A stretch of 64,000 bases of DNA, from assembly GCF_040954645.1 (NCBI RefSeq), contig NC_092804.1, positions 42,499,753 through 42,563,752 on the forward strand, written 5' to 3'. The position numbers and the translations under genes are program-made. The DNA comes from Diabrotica undecimpunctata. Taxonomy: Eukaryota; Arthropoda; Insecta; Coleoptera; Chrysomelidae. This document shows, one piece after another, positions 22,490-33,314 of the stretch. The notes under the pieces are model-generated. The model did no database searches and was not told where the DNA came from. It worked only from the letters and a program-made list of their open reading frames with translations. The number at the start of each line of letters is the position of its first letter. Positions within the stretch are counted from its first letter, which is position 1.

Positions 22490-23385
22490 GGACGATTATG
22501 GCGATCGTAAAACGGGAACAACGGTAAACAAGCGGAACATTGCCCTAACAGAATATATATTCTGATAACAAGTTTACTACTTGCACGTATTGTTGTACGC
22601 TATATCCATCTTTGACTGTTTGAAGAAAACAGACTGAATATGTGACAATCCACTTTACAGATGTACCGTTAACAATATGGTCGCTACCAACTGTTAAAGT
22701 TCGAAAGTCTCTTTTGGAAGACCCTTTATATAATATTTCTAATATATGTATATAAAAATCTAAATAATCCCTTTCATCACATCACACCAGTTCTTACTAA
22801 TAAGTCACAACGTCACAAGTATGGACTTTTATAAAAGGCAACAATAATGGGATTAACAAAACGGCAAGCAATGGAAAGGTAAATGCAAAATATATAACAA
22901 GTGAATAAGAAAACTAATAAGTGGATTAATGGATGAATAATTTAAATCTTGAATTTGTTGCCTGTGTGAGTCCATTTCAAATAGTTAATAAGAAATAAGA
23001 ATAAGACTTACTCACAATCAATTTATTCTACCAGCAACGACCGGTTTCGCATACTATAATTTGCTATGCATCTTCAGGTCAACGGTACATGGTAAACAAA
23101 ATGCTAGAAATTATTGTAATGCCAGATAAATTAAAATTAAAAAACACTTAAGGACACTTAGGGAGAAACAGAACACATTCAAAAAGACACAACAGACATT
23201 TAATTTAAATGGGGGCACTTAGTGGCACTACATCATTTGTAAGGAGAGGAACTGCCAAAAACGGACTAGTTTTTTGTTGTCTAATAAATTTTTGAGAGGT
23301 AAAAATTGGCCTTTAATTTGTGTTTCATTGGTTAAAATGTTTTTTTGGTTATGTATTGTGTTTTGAAAAAGTTAATTTTAAGATC
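22490..23385. other. No gene recognised; contains one stem-loop motif copy
   Basis: Non-coding. Contains the stem-loop motif at 23045-23077 described separately. The rest shows no family signature. Confidence 0.5.
23045..23077 (-). other. Stem-loop motif resembling a hammerhead core, copy 1
   Basis: On the minus strand: CTGAAGA, one T, a 5-bp stem gcata/tatgc with an 11-nt loop, then GAAAC. The core order CUGANGA-stem-GAAA resembles hammerhead ribozyme stem II. One extra unpaired U, and no demonstrated stems I and III, keep this tentative. Confidence 0.3.
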
Positions 23386-24418
23386 AACTCGTGTATAAGA
23401 GCTAAAAAATAAAAAAAAATAGTTTTTGCCTATAAAACGTTTTTTATACATTTTGTAGAAAAATAGTTCAAATAAAAGTTGTAGATCACAAAAATGTTGT
23501 TTAATATTGAGAGTTACAAAATTAAAATCCATAAAGAATTGACTGATTTTTGAAGTAATTTATAAATGTTAATAAGTTTGTTTTTTGCGTAATGACATGT
23601 AATATATCTGCTCAAAATTATGGCAGTTAATGAGTTATTAAAGTGAGCTAAATTTCAAACGGATCGACCAAATAGTTTATAAGTTATTCAATATGTTTAT
23701 CCCGGAGAGTTATTATTTAAAAAACTGCACTGGCCCAAACAGTCACTCTAGAGATATTTTTTAAATCGCTATCGATTCTTTGGGGCTTCCTTTTTAAGGT
23801 ATATTAAAAACCTAAAATTTTATTAAATTTGTTAATAAAAAACTCTTTGAAAAGGGCTGACTTTTTAGTTTATAAACATTTATAATAACTTTGATATTTT
23901 TCATATCACATGCTTGTATGTAGGCTTAATGAAAAACTGGTGAAAAAACACTTTTCAAACAAAAACAGAACCTTCTATGACCAATAAAAACACGACCTTT
24001 TTTTTAAAACAATATTTTCATTTTATAATAATATTAAGTGCTGAAATTTGAACAGATTGTAAATTTTGTGATCTAACTTATAGATTTCATATTCAGTGAA
24101 GAAGTAAGACATTATTACCCGTTAAAATGATGTATAGAAGCTAAAAAGGGAACCCTTTTTCAAACTGTTTTATAATAAATAATAATAAAATTTTATAAAA
24201 TAGTAAAGTCTTTTATTATACCCCAAAAATAAAGCCTCAAAGAATCGATTGGTATTTACAAAATAACTCTAGAGTAACTGTTTGGGCAAGCACAGTTGTT
24301 TAAATAATCGCTCTCCGGAATAAAAAAAATTAAATAAACTACAAACTATTTGGTCGATCTATTCGAAATTTGGCACACTATAATAACTCATTAACTGCCA
24401 GAATTTTGAGTAGTTATA

Positions 24419-26480
24419 CAGGGTGTTTCAAAAAGGTATGTCATAAATTAAATCACGCATTCCGGGGTAAAAAGAAATTGATTGAATCCAACTTGCCTTA
24501 GTACAAAAGTGTACACAAAAAAAGTTACAGCCCTTTGAAGTTACAAAATAAAAATTGTTTTTTTGCATTATCTCCTAAACTACTTGACATTTTGTAATAA
24601 AAATGGACACGTTACTTTCTTGTTCTGAAAGCATTTTTCATACAAAACAAACAACAAAATCTAAGCGCACAGAAAAATTTTATGGGTGGTGTGCAGCCCT
24701 AAATCCCCCAAACTTTTGAGTACGTTCAAATCAAATGAATTTTGTGGCATAATTAGTTTAACACATTATTTTTAAAACTTTTTTGCCTCCAACTTTGCCT
24801 AATCACTTTTTCGAAAAACTAGTTTTTTCCTAGTTGGCCATAAAATTACAATTAGTTTCTACGGATACAATAATTACAAACAGTTCCATCAATTATAGTC
24901 AATAATTTGAAGCTATTATTTATTGTGTGAATAAGATTAATATTAAAAATTTTGGCAGATATGCATTTAACTTTGGGTAAGTTGGATCAAATTAAATTAT
25001 GATTTCAATAAACTATCGGGAATGTGGTAGGTGAATGTTAAGGCAATAGTGCAGCAGCCGCAAGGTGTTATGCAGTAAAATACCCCAATCGAAATACACC
25101 CGATAGACGGTTATTTCTGACCATTGATCGTCGTTTACGGGAAACGGGTATATTCCAACCGCAAGTTGCTGGCAATAGTGGTCGTCCAATAATGGATGCA
25201 ACTGATAAAGACATTTTAGAAATCATTGAAGAAGTCCCTGGAACAAGTGCAAGGGTAATAGCTGCTCAACTAAATGTTCCTCACGTAAGGGTTTGGAGGC
25301 GTTTGAAGGATCAGCTGCTTAAACCCTATCACTTAACAACGGCTCAAGGGTTATTGGTTGAAGATTGGTTGTTGAAGGTTGAAGATTGAAGATATGAAGG
25401 ATTCGATTTTGCGATTGGTTGTTAAAGGAAAACACTCGAAATGTTAATTTTATTAGAAATATTTTTGTTTTACCGACGAGGCTACCTTCAGTAGAAATGG
25501 AATAACAAACCATCATAACGAGCACATTTGGGCCGACGAAAATCCTCACGCCAAAAAAACGACTTATCACCAAAGGACTTTCAAAGTTAATATTTGGGCA
25601 GGAATTGTGGATAACAATCTAATAGGCCCAGTATTTCTTCCCAACAATTTAAATGGTGATAATTATTTGCAGTTCTTGGCAAACGATTTACAAGAGTATT
25701 TGGAAGAAGTGAATATTGCAATAAGGCAAAATATGTGGTTTCAACAAGATGGCGCTCCACCGCATTACAGTAATGAAGTCCGGCAATACCTTTGCAGGCA
25801 GTATCCTGGTCGGTGGATTGGAAGGGGTCGTGACGCACCTATTTCTTGGCCACCCAGAAGTTCAGGTCTTAACCCCCTGGACTTTTGCTTTTGGGGGCTT
25901 ATGAAAGAGAAAGTGTATTCTGTAACAATAGAGGACGAACAACAATTGAAGGTTAGAATAATTGAAGCTGCAAATCAATTTCATCAGAAAAATTTGATTT
26001 TTCAGCTCATTCGGTTTTCCTTATTAATTTATTTAGTTGCACGTAATTTTTTAAAGGTTAATGAAAAGGGCCGTAACTCAATAAAAACTGTTTTTTGAAA
26101 AAAGTGATACGAGGCAAAAAAGTTTTAAAAATAATTTGTTGAACTAATGATGCCACAAAATTCATTTATTTGAACGTACTCAAAAGTTTGAAGGGATTTA
26201 GGGCTGCACACCCCCCTTAAAATTTTTCTCTGCCCTTAAATTTTGTTGTTTATTTTGTATAAAAAATGCTTTTAGAACAAGAAAGTAACGTGTCCATTTT
26301 TATTACAAAATGTCAAGTAGTTTAGGAGATAACGCAAAAAACAATTTTTATTTTGTAACTTCAAAGGGCTGTAACTTTTTTGTGAAAACTTTTGTACTAA
26401 GGTAAGTTGGATTCAATCAATTTATTTTTGTCCCCGAAATGCGTGATTTGATTTATGTCATACCTTTTTGAAACATCCTG
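24419..26480 (+). mobile_element. Tc1/mariner-type transposon, nearly complete, long TIRs
   Basis: A 2062-bp element starts CAGGGTGTTTCAAAAAGG and ends with the inverse (one mismatch in the first 22 bp). It is bounded by TA at 24417-24418 and 26481-26482, the expected target duplication. The inverted repeats extend inward about 400 bp (24419 to about 24835, and about 26085 to 26480) with high identity. It carries one transposase gene (25040-26098) broken by a short duplication. Its target lies inside the right arm of the foldback. Confidence 0.93.
25040..26098 (+). pseudogene. Tc1/mariner-type transposase, DD-D with long spacing, one frameshift
   Basis: N-terminal HTH: NSAAAARCYAVKYPNRNTPD at about 25048-25107, RRLRETGIFQ, and a second HTH KDILEIIEEVPGTSARVIAA with VPHVRVWRRL (25208-25310). 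At 25340-25440 a local duplication of a gattggttgtt(g/a)aagg unit shifts the frame. From about 25440 to 26098 the catalytic part is open. It has TDEATFSRNG (first D, codon 25475), NEHIWADENPH, VNIWAGIV, MWFQQDGAPPHYS (second D, codon 25748), SWPPRS and NPLDFCFWG (third D, codon 25880). The gap of 90 and then 43 residues between the aspartates exceeds classical mariner DD34D and is nearer to the DD41D-type group. The C-terminus reaches into the right TIR. Confidence 0.88.
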
Positions 26481-26828
26481 TATTATATTTCAAGATGGCA
26501 AAAACAAAGTTATTATAATATATATAACATTTATATATTACTACAAAATTAGGGGTTTTTTTGGAATTATCTCGGGTAAATCTGTATGTATTTCAATTTG
26601 GAAACACTCAAAATTAAGAACTCTTTATGGTCTACAACTTTTATTTGAATCATTTTTCTCTAAAATGTATAAGAACAGTTTTATAGGCAAAAAAATTATT
26701 TTTTTTAATCCACAAGGAAACTAAATTTCTGTAGTTGGGTGTATACTATGTATCACACAAATTCTATTTCAAAAATTCGTTTATAAAACACATAATAATA
26801 AAAACCCTATCAAGCTACATCACAACGT

Positions 26829-26854
26829 TTTCGGAATAACTATTCCATCATCAG
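26829..26854 (-). other. Stem-loop motif resembling a hammerhead core, copy 2
   Basis: Minus strand CTGATGA, T, stem ggaat/attcc with loop agtt, then GAAA. It sits in the left arm of the small foldback. Confidence 0.3.
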
Positions 26855-26988
26855 TGCTGTCTGGATATACATGTTTTAAGCCACTAAATATGTGGGTAAA
26901 AACTCTTTTAAATGTAGTTAATCAAACTGCATTTAAAGAGTTTTTACCCACATATTTAGTGGCTTTAAACATGTACATCGAGACAGCA

Positions 26989-27014
26989 CTGATGATGGAA
27001 TAGTTATTCCGAAA
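26989..27014 (+). other. Stem-loop motif resembling a hammerhead core, copy 3
   Basis: Plus strand CTGATGA (26989-26995), T, stem ggaat/attcc, then GAAA (27011-27014). Right-arm counterpart of the motif at 26829-26854. Confidence 0.3.
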
Positions 27015-27069
27015 ATATTCTGTGATGTAGCCCGATAGAGTTTTTATTATTATACCTTTATAAAGAAAT

Positions 27070-28400
27070 TTTTTAAATAAACTTTTAATTTTTTTTACTT
27101 TTTAGGATTGTAAAAATAGCAAAGCAAAATCTTTTAGAACCTTCAAATATCAAAGATATTTTTGAGCTTTTTCTTCCTTGACTGGGGTATATATTGACGA
27201 TTAAAACAAAAACATTAGAGAATACATAAAATATCAGGAGTATGTAATGACTATTTCTTCAGATCAACAATTTTTCAACAACTCGTAGATCTTGATTGAA
27301 TACACGCAGTATCGATATATCGGTGTTCGCTAAGTATTAACGGAGACCTGGAATTGGGACGCACTTTAATCAAATAAATTAATAGTATTAAATTAATACC
27401 ATATACGTTAGGTGTATCAGTTACGTAACAGTACAACCAGTTGATGGCCGCTACCAAGTATGTACTACAGTCAACGGAGCAACTAACATTTCATTCGAGT
27501 GCCGTATGGGGGTTTCCATGGAACGCACGCCGACTGTCGAGAGGTTTCTAATTTCTTTTTATAGCGCTCTTAAAAATTACATGGGTATGTACGTTGGTGT
27601 AAGTCGGCACCTTTGGAGGCGTAAGCTTTTTCTTCAATACGATACGACGATCACATAGTGACAGCTATCACACTATGTTACCTGAGATGCTTTTGTCATC
27701 CTCGATCTCAACAAACATTGGTTTATTCTTATATTTTGTATAAGGTGAATAATTTTTAAGAGAATAAAAGTGTAAATAGGAACGATTTAAGCTGAGAGCT
27801 GAACATAAGCTCTACTTTAGTAATACATATTCTTTTAATTTTTTCTTCTAATTCTTCTTTTTCTTCTGAGTGGCTTTTCAACTATTCTTTCATTAGTTAT
27901 CTGAGTTATCTTTTGGTGTTTGATGCTGCTGGTCTAGTTTCAGTATTGTTTTTACGGCTGTTTGTAGATTAAAACCTAACCTAACCTAACCTGAATATTT
28001 GAATTTTTTTTTCTTCGATAATTACTCATTCTAATTCTCTCAGAGAGGGAGAAGGTTACCTCTCAGAAGTATCTTTGATATTGTCCTGCATTTTGTTTTA
28101 GAGGCGGAAATAAGCATATTTGAGCCAAATATATATGTGCCTTGGGTAAAACGGGTGGTAATATTAAGCGATTAAAGCATATAACTAACCCCGTTGGCCT
28201 ATAGGCGTAATGAGGATACCACTTAAAAAAAGCGCCTCCACTTCAAGCGACTTTACCTCATAGGTGACCTAGAAAAAGGTCGATAATAAACTAATAATAA
28301 CAGGAATGTTAACAAAATAGTAAATTAAACGAATAATCAAATAAATAATAGAAAACTTAGCCTAATGGATTGTTTTTATTAGTATTCAAGGACCCGGTCT
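27070..28400. other. No gene recognised; one short telomere-like run
   Basis: Non-coding. Around 27540-27720 the GC content rises and a hairpin (acatagtg / cactatgt) lies near 27653-27676. The CCTAA run at 27975-27994 is listed separately. No family signature was seen at 28140-28290 despite moderate complexity. Confidence 0.45.
27975..27994. repeat. Interstitial CCTAA repeats (insect telomere-like)
   Basis: Three perfect CCTAA units and a fourth CCTGA. CCTAA is the complement of TTAGG, the common insect telomere unit. Too short to be a telomere; probably a chance or repair-derived interstitial site. Confidence 0.7.
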
Positions 28401-28404
28401 AATT

Positions 28405-28720
28405 CAAAATTCTGTAAAATCCAGAGAAATTAATGAAATTAAACAAATTTGTAGTAAAAATTATTAGTTAAAAAACCCTGTATAAGATTGTTTTGATTTC
28501 TTTTTATTGTAAAATGACCAGAAAAAAGTTATAAGGCCACAAAGAAGATTTGTTCAAAAATTTTTTATTATTTTGATAATAACTTTTTATTTTCCATTTT
28601 ACAATAAAAAGTAGTAGACAATTTAATTTTCTACAAATAATGTCATATTTTCTGTAGGGTTGCTAGTTTACGAGATACAGCGCGAAAATCCTTTGTACCC
28701 CTTATTCGTAGATGGCGAGT
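28405..28720. repeat. Dispersed repeat of about 310 bp, copy A
   Basis: Starts ctgtaaaatccagag and ends near a run like gatggcgag. A second copy in the same orientation is at 30255-30590. Inside, ctttttattgtaaaatg... and its inverse ...cattttacaataaaaag form arms of about 33 bp. Looks like a non-autonomous element; no family recognised. Confidence 0.8.
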
Positions 28721-28724
28721 ATTC

Positions 28725-30245
28725 AAGAACACGGTCGAGTTGTGGCGAAAAATCTGACAAAGTAGATAATAAAAAAGCTTCTCTTCACAACACTTTACGA
28801 AGTCCGCGTTGCTCAGTTTGGGAGCTTCATTGAGAGTGGGTAAGGATACACATGATAAAAAAATTGCAGATCAAAAACAGATAGATAAACGATAGAAATT
28901 AGTTAGATAACAAAATATAACAGTTTGACAAGGAAAACAAGAAACACGATATACAGTCATACTGTAAAATATTATGGGCACCAATGAGTTTTAACCTGAA
29001 ACTCATGAAGAAACTCAAGATTAAATAAAAAAAGATCAATAATATATACCTAAAACATTTATATTATCTTCTACAAAAAAAAATCAAATAATTTATATCG
29101 TCTCTAAACAAAAATAAAATAATACGTCACAATAAAAAAATTATGTGTATTAAACTTTCAAATTTAAACAAATATGAATTGTGAAAAAAATAAACAATAA
29201 ACATTGTTTATTGTTACTTAAAATTTTTATTAACTGATATTTATTATTAAAAAAAGATGATGACACATGTTGTCATCAATAATCTATTTAAATTAATAAA
29301 ATTATTAACTCAATACGCAAATTACTTTAATTAAAACTTTAATATCTCTACAGAAAGCAATTGATAAACAAATGAATATTTGACTGCAACCTGAACGAAT
29401 CTCATTGGCCATTTTCGTTTATTCTAAAATTAACAGGAATTTTCCATAATTCCTATATTTAATTAATTATTCATGAAAATACTTTACAAGAATTTAAATT
29501 CTTTAAAAAAAGTTCTGTAAAATAAAAAGGAAAAACCGCACACAAAAACAACAACAAATTATCTCTGGTACTTACATTATGACAGTCACTGGCCTCTGAA
29601 GGGAAAATGTGTTAATCTCTGAAAACAGGTGGCCCTCTAGATGTAGAAAAACAGTAAGTTTGCCTCTTCGTCAAAAATATTAATAAAGGCCCTCATTATT
29701 GAGTGTGAATGCCAGTGGCAAAAAGTGAATTGAAAGTCGGACTTTATAAATATACGAAAAAAAAAAGGATCTCTTAATATCGCAATTAATTAAAAACGAA
29801 GACTGAACACTTACCACAAAATTATGAGTTTTTTGATCATAACTAAAAATATGCACGTCTGAATGCATATTGATATACCAATAACAACTGGCAACTGAGA
29901 ACTAAAATTGGATAATGGCTTTTTTATTAATTCAGTCTGAGCTAATTAGTTTTTCGCAAAGGGAAGTGTAGTTAGGTTCTTAATATTTGTTCCCCTGAGA
30001 AAATAATAACGCTTTTACTAAAAACCAATAAAGTTTTGAGAGGGATTATGTGAGATTAATACTTGAATGAAGTGGTTTAAAAGAAAACGTATATTCTAAC
30101 CCCAAACATAATTTATTACAAGAAGGGAGACTTAAGTATAAACACTTATACGTATTTTAAGCGATAAAAATTATTCATCTCTAGACATTGTTAACTTAAA
30201 AGACAGGCTCTTAGTAAGTTTTAAATTTAAGAAATTCAAAATGCT
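28725..30245. other. No gene recognised
   Basis: AT-rich sequence between the two copies of the 310-bp repeat. The frame at 29680-29868 has no recognised motif. Confidence 0.5.
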
Positions 30246-30254
30246 ACAAACTTT

Positions 30255-30590
30255 CAAAGTGCTGTAAAATCCAGAGCAGTTAATAAAATTAAATACATTT
30301 GTAGTGAAAACTATTCTTTCAAAAACCCTCTATAATATTGCTTCTAGATCTTTTTATTGTAAAATGACCAGAAAAAAAGTTATATGGTCCAAAAGAAAAT
30401 TTATTCAAAAATTTTTAGTTATTTTTGTTAATTACTTATTTATTTTCCATTTTACGATAAAAAGTAATAAGAATAAATTTGTAGAGAATTTAATTTTCTA
30501 CAAATAATGTTGACTTAAATGTTTTGTAGGGTTACTAGTTTACTAGAGACAGCGGGAAAACTCTTTGCACTCCTTTTCCAAGATGGCAAC
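30255..30590. repeat. Dispersed repeat of about 310 bp, copy B
   Basis: Direct copy of 28405-28720, about 80% identical by eye, with the same internal inverted arms (ttttattgtaaaatgacc near 30351 and cattttacgataaaaagt near 30449). Confidence 0.8.
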
Positions 30591-30728
30591 GGGGGGACAG
30601 TGGTGACGACCCCACAAACTTGAACTTAAGCTTATTCTTACCCCTTTAATGCCTCAAAAAAAATAAAATTGCGTCCTTTCAAAAATGCAACCTTAATGTA
30701 TCTTTTCAATGGACTGTATTAGATTAAA

Positions 30729-30849
30729 TCGATGGAGACATGAGAAATATGAAAAGATGAGCTTGAAAGGCGATGGATAGGGACGACTGGAGAGAAATTC
30801 TTGAGAAGGCTAGGACCCCCGCAGGGTTGTAAAACCAAAATGATGATGA
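30729..30849 (+). mobile_element. Extremely 5'-truncated LINE stub (121 bp) with 14-bp target duplication
   Basis: Encodes the last residues of an RTE-like protein (RDDWREILRRARTPAGL-like, with one stop shift) and ends aaaatgatgatga. The exact 14-mer tgtattagattaaa occurs at 30715-30728 and again at 30850-30863. Confidence 0.92.
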
Positions 30850-30863
30850 TGTATTAGATTAAA

Positions 30864-31830
30864 ATTAAATAAAAAAACTACAATTTTCTTCCATCTTGTC
30901 AAAAAGAAAGAAAATAAATACAACCTACCCATGCCGAAAAAAAATCAACGTATTGATCATACAGAAACTTCGCATATAAAAACTTAGTCTATAAACAGGC
31001 AAATAATCTGCAAGGAGATAAGATTACGATATTTCTTTTGATCTAAAAGAAAATAGAATCCAGGGTAACGGATAAATAAAAATGACTATCAATCGGTTCA
31101 CATCAGATTAATCCCAAAAGTGCTCTAATTGTTCTCATTAAACTATACTATTATAGAATGTACTTAAATTTATCACTTAATAATAGCAATCCTGTTTACT
31201 TGTTTAATTGATGGTCATTACAAAAATATTTTATTCAATCATCGGCTCGGATTTTCCGCTATAAACGCCATTACATCTCGTTTGTCTCGCTGAATTCCGT
31301 ACTCTTTCATAAAATGTGTTTCATTATAAAAAATACTGTTAGTCAGCAGTTGTTTAACTGTCTCTGGAACTGTTAATCTCGTAACGATCCCTCCGTTGTG
31401 ATTATAGGTAAAGAACCATTAAAACAAACGTTTATCTTTGTTTACTTTTTATTGAGTGAAAAGGTGCCTTATAGGTGGAGTACAATAAGTCATTTAAGAG
31501 TAGAGAATTGAAAGACAGGGAAAATTGTTTCAGCACATTGTATCTCAAACATTATCTTCTACAATAGAAGTAATATGATAAAATTTAATAGAAAACAATA
31601 CCACTTGTAAGCTTTGTTTATTTGCTTTGTTTTTACACGAAATATCGTTATTGAAGAACTTTGAAGATCGGCGATAAGATCATATTATTTAACAAAATCA
31701 AAGAATATAAGAATTATACTTTTTTCACAACGTTCTTGTTGTTTTCTTTCTATTGTTTGTTTAATACCAAGCTCGGTGAACGGGATAGAAATGAAGTAGT
31801 TTACACCAAATGAAAAGGAATGCAAAAATA
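30864..31830. other. No gene recognised
   Basis: AT-rich, no recognised coding, RNA or repeat feature. Confidence 0.5.
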
Positions 31831-31834
31831 ATTA

Positions 31835-31995
31835 AAACAATAAAGATTTGACAAATAATACATTTAAAAATACACACCTTCTACACCTCATTATACAGGG
31901 CAAGATCGGAGGAAAAAGTGACTCAGGCCGAAGAAGAACAATCAACAAGACTCTGTTGAACTGTTTCCAACTACCGCAACAAATCGCCAACGTTC
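31835..31995 (+). mobile_element. RTE-like LINE 3' end fragment
   Basis: LLHLIIQGKIGGKSDSGRRR then LLNCFQLPQQIANVPY. It is clearly a shorter copy of the tail of the 33.3-35.4 kb LINE (LLHFIIQGKIAGRSDPGRRR there). It abuts the oppositely oriented LINE at 32010. Confidence 0.82.
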
Positions 31996-32009
31996 CATAC
32001 TACTACTAC

Positions 32010-32985
32010 TTGTCGGTTTATAACGTTCTCCGCCGTTTTCCGACTTCCAATCGCCACTTAGACCGGTTGTTCCATAGATCTTCTTCTATGGCCCTCTCTC
32101 TCAGTTCTTTATTTATTCCTTCGCTCCAACTTTTTCTCGGTCTACCTCGTTTTCTCTTTCCTTTTGGATGCCACTTTAGTATTTCTTTTGGCATTCGTTG
32201 TTCGTCCATTCTTTGTATGTGTCCGAACCAGATAAGTTGTTTTGTTGTTAGGTCATCTGTGGTTGTTCGTTTGATTCCCATTATTTCTCTAATGCGTTCG
32301 TTGGTAATCCTTTCTCTTCTAGATCTCCCTGCGGCTCTTCTCCAAAAATCCATTTCCATCGCTTTCAGCGTTGACAGTGTTCTTTCTTTCAGTGGCCATA
32401 CCTCACAGCTGTATAAAGTGATACTTTTTACTATAGTCTCATATATCCTCTTTTTATTTTCTTTGCTGATGGATTGGTCCCATAAAATGGTGTGTAACAT
32501 TGTGATGGCTTTTCTCCCTGACGTATTTCTCTCTCTTATGGCTTTGTCTAATGTTTCATCTTGTGAAATAGTGATACCTAGGGATTTGTAGTCACAGCAG
32601 TGCTTTATCGTAGTGTTATCGTCTAATATGAGATCTTTTGTTCTGCTCCAATGCACAGGTATTCGGTTTTCTTTTTATTTACTTCTAGACCCCATATATC
32701 ATACTCTTCAATTAATTTTCGTGCCATATAGTTTAAATCGTTATAATCTTGAGCCATTATTACTTGATCGTCTGCCAAGTTAAGCGTATATACCATAGTA
32801 TTGTTGAGCGGTATCCCCATTGTCCTGCATTTTTGTTTCCATCTTTTTAAAGCACTTTCGAGGTATATTTTAAATAAGTGGGAGACAAGCAACATCCTTG
32901 CTTTAATCCTTTTGATGTTATAAATCCTGTTGTTATTTGTGTCCCTGCTTTTATCTTTGTTATTGGTTGGTTGCATAGCACTTTG
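32010..32985 (-). mobile_element. LINE, RT palm to C-terminus, one frameshift
   Basis: Two overlapping minus-strand frames (32623-32976 and 32018-32656) join into one RT. They hold YLESALKRWKQKC, NLADDQVIMAQDYNDL (motif C with L in place of Y/F), VNKKKTEYLCIGAEQK, then DDNTTIKHC, LGITISQDETLDKAI, LWDQSISKENKKRIY, MEMDFWRRAAGRSRRERITN and LIWFGHIQRMDEQRMPKEIL. The closing part KGKRKRGRPRKSW is a basic tail. Only one frameshift near 32640, so it is among the younger LINE pieces. It starts abruptly near 32985. Confidence 0.88.
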
Positions 32986-32999
32986 ACGCCTTTTATTTA

Positions 33000-33310
33000 T
33001 TTCTAATTATTTGCAATCCAATTATTCACGTTCAGCTGTGATCAATTTTGGTAAATTTGGCTGTATAAAATCTCATATTCTGTACAAAAATGCTTGGACT
33101 TCCTTAAATTTATTAATTTAGAAGTTTTTTGTATGAAAGACATTTTTTCGTCGTCCATTGTATGAGGAAGGAAGGTTCTCATACGGTGGTGAAGAATACA
33201 ATGACATTCTTATGGTCTACCACCTTAAATTAATGAGGCGCATCTATCTTACATATGTATGACAAATACATTCTTCAAACTATCCAAGCGTCGTTTATAT
33301 ACTTGAAGGT
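33000..33310. other. No gene recognised
   Basis: Short AT-rich spacer between two oppositely oriented LINEs. Confidence 0.5.
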
Positions 33311-33314
33311 CACC

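Larger units (their letters stand above)
23400..26720. mobile_element. Long foldback element, right arm split by a Tc1/mariner insertion
   Basis: The left arm (about 23400-23885) is the inverse of a right arm made of about 24125-24418 plus about 26481-26720. Shared blocks include ggcagttaatgagttatta, gatcgaccaaatagttt, ccggagag, aatcgattcttt and gtctacaacttttatttgaa. Arm identity by eye is about 75-80%. The unique spacer is about 23890-24120. The match between the arms resumes exactly across the mariner insertion site. No coding capacity was recognised in the foldback itself. Outer ends and target duplication are not defined. Confidence 0.8.
26780..27064. mobile_element. Small foldback (MITE-like), nearly perfect hairpin
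   Basis: Left arm about 26780-26916 and right arm about 26928-27064 are inverse copies (about 90% identical) around an 11-nt centre (gttaatcaaac). Both outer ends carry tttataaa (26780-26787 and 27057-27064). Because this octamer is its own complement, it could be a target duplication or the TIR tip. No coding capacity. Each arm contains a CTGATGA...GAAA stem-loop motif. Confidence 0.9.

Noticed and set aside
28140..28290. Possible tRNA-derived SINE (A/B-box-like words)
   Set aside because: I could not find a convincing A box, B box and spacing, nor a tail or target duplication.
31848..32591. 247-codon plus-strand ORF
   Set aside because: Its first 45 codons belong to a LINE 3' end, and the rest is the antisense of the minus-strand LINE RT at 32018-32656.
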